From Thalassobium sp. R2A62 (GTDB lineage Bacteria; Pseudomonadota; Alphaproteobacteria; Rhodobacterales; Rhodobacteraceae): a stretch of 64,000 nt of DNA. The stretch covers positions 791,852-855,851 of the forward strand of contig NZ_GG697169.2 in NCBI RefSeq assembly GCF_000161835.1, read 5' to 3'. Under the pieces are notes generated by a model. That model did not search any database. It was not told where the DNA came from and saw only the letters and a program-made list of their open reading frames with translations. Positions 62,967 to 64,000 of the stretch are shown here, piece by piece (within the stretch, counting starts at the first letter, position 1; each line of letters starts with the position of its first letter). Both the position numbers and the translations under genes were made by a program.

Positions 62967-63854
62967 ATGACCACCCCGATCATCCAGCTCGCGCCCGATT
63001 TGCGGATGCTGCGCTGTAACAACCCCTCGCCTATGACGTATACAGGGACCAACACGTATCTCTTGGGGCACCGCAATATCGCTGTGATTGACCCTGGTCC
63101 GGACAATCCCGATCACTTGGGCGCCATCTTGGACGCGCTGACACAGGATCAACAAATCACCCACATCATTATCACGCACAGTCATCTCGACCATTCACCC
63201 AACGCGGCACCATTGTCCGACCGAACCGGTGCGCCGATCTATGCCTTTGGCGACAGCCACACGGGCCGTAGCACTATCATGACACAACTGGCTGACAGCG
63301 GGCTTGCAGGTGGGGGCGAAGGGGTCGATGCCTCTTTTGCACCGGATCACTGCCTTGCCGATCAGGACCAAATCCAAACCCCCGAATGGACACTGACCGC
63401 GCTGCATACTCCGGGGCATTTTGGCAATCACATCTGCCTTGAATGGGGGCGGCACTTGTTTTGCGGTGATCACGTCATGGGATGGGCCAGCAGCCTTGTG
63501 TCGCCACCAGATGGCGATCTCACTGACTTTATGGCGTCGTGCGCCAAACTGCGCGCACGCCCGCACCGTATCTATCATCCGGGCCACGGGGACCCGATCA
63601 TGAATCCGGTAGAGCGGCTAGATTGGCTCACAACGCATCGCCTTAATCGCGAAGCACAGATTCTTGCCAGCCTCGAGACGGAGCCTGCGGCGGCTCGCGA
63701 TCTCGCCGCGCGTATCTATACGGATGTCGACCCCATGCTGCTGCCCGCAGCCGCACGAAACGTGTTTGCGCACCTCATTGATCTCAAACAGAAAAATCAA
63801 GTGGATCAAACAGGTCCCCTCGCCTTTGACAGTGTTTTTCACTGCATTTCGTAG
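62967..63854 (+). CDS. MBL-fold metallo-hydrolase (LACTB2/glyoxalase II-like)
   Basis: 295 residues. Zinc motif THSHLDHSPNA near residue 72, TPGHFGNH near 153, FCGDHVMGWAS near 168, and HPGHGDPI near 210 complete the binuclear site. A winged-helix-like C-terminus (EAQILASLETEPAAARDLA) matches LACTB2-type enzymes. It is divergent from the histidine kinase with 45 bp between starts. Confidence 0.9.
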   Translation: MTTPIIQLAPDLRMLRCNNPSPMTYTGTNTYLLGHRNIAVIDPGPDNPDHLGAILDALTQDQQITHIIITHSHLDHSPNAAPLSDRTGAPIYAFGDSHTGRSTIMTQLADSGLAGGGEGVDASFAPDHCLADQDQIQTPEWTLTALHTPGHFGNHICLEWGRHLFCGDHVMGWASSLVSPPDGDLTDFMASCAKLRARPHRIYHPGHGDPIMNPVERLDWLTTHRLNREAQILASLETEPAAARDLAARIYTDVDPMLLPAAARNVFAHLIDLKQKNQVDQTGPLAFDSVFHCIS

Positions 63855-63933
63855 AGCTGCAAAAAACTTTGCACATTTGTGACAAAAGCCTCTGGACGGC
63901 TCCCCAAACCCCCGCTAAAAGCAGCCTCGGTAT

Positions 63934-64000
63934 TCCGGCGTAGCTCAGCGGTAGAGCAGTTGACTGTTAATCAATTGGTCGTAGGTTCGATCCCTACCGC
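63934..64000 (+). tRNA. tRNA-Asn (anticodon GTT), 3' end beyond window
   Basis: TCCGGCG acceptor strand, D arm GCTCAGCGGTAGAGC, anticodon loop CTGTTAA, T arm GTAGGTTCGATCCCTAC. The 3' acceptor strand and CCA lie past the edge. Confidence 0.95.

Overview
The window reads as chromosomal DNA of a Rhodobacterales (Roseobacter-group) alphaproteobacterium. The evidence is a dmdA-acuI module for dimethylsulfoniopropionate (DMSP) with a BCCT transporter, a trgA-trgB-cysK tellurite-resistance run, a circularly permuted alphaproteobacterial tmRNA gene beside sspB, the fumC/DUF4169/ribbon-helix-helix trio, and homocysteine methyltransferase, corrinoid and DUF1638 genes typical of the split methionine synthase of this group. 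Genus cannot be fixed from the sequence alone.

Layout. 0-0.5 kb: the edge of an IS6-family element beside tRNA-Ser(GGA). 0.7-11 kb: a long minus-strand run with cfa, trgA, trgB, cysK, an MscS channel, alaX and a small membrane protein, preceded by a photolyase and a class V aminotransferase-like gene. 11-18.5 kb: the DMSP block (BCCT transporter, acuI, dmdA, DUF1326, DUF2182), a divergent FadR/GntR regulator with twin operator-like palindromes, and a lone polyamine-type binding protein. 18.6-27.3 kb: DMT exporter, DUF4345, permuted ssrA with a readable tag, a gene split by an in-frame TAG, sspB, fumC cassette, cytochrome P450 with a membrane hydrolase, ccdA and tusA. 27.4-45.2 kb: housekeeping genes (rne, dctBD-like pair, purQSC, homocysteine methyltransferase/corrinoid/DUF1638, sufE, rnd, purNM, sterol desaturase-like).

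45.4-60.9 kb is an accessory island. It starts at a CAU-anticodon tRNA followed by the last 58 codons of a tyrosine integrase that an IS3-type remnant interrupts. It carries four more decayed IS6 copies (all in the same orientation as the left-edge copy), one apparently intact IS3 element, and cargo that is AT-richer than the flanks. The cargo is two paralogous 136-residue membrane proteins, an exported HNH nuclease, a redoxin-like exported protein, and an HxlR regulator facing a dimeric-barrel/cupin/NTF2-like/membrane-protein operon. Beyond these lie a J-domain protein, an HSL-type esterase and an exported DUF1800/DUF1501 pair. The HxlR-controlled cluster and the DUF1800 protein with an inserted carbohydrate-binding-like module are the least explained parts. 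60.9-64 kb returns to core-like genes (YceI, EnvZ-type kinase, MBL hydrolase, tRNA-Asn).

Functional links. ssrA and sspB together tag and deliver stalled-ribosome products to ClpXP. The DMSP block takes up and demethylates DMSP and handles acryloyl-CoA. The trg-cysK run points to oxyanion and thiol stress. Four-base ATGA overlaps recur throughout (cysK/mscS, mscS/alaX, fumC/DUF4169, hydrolase/P450, purM/purN, DUF1638/VOC) and were used to choose starts.
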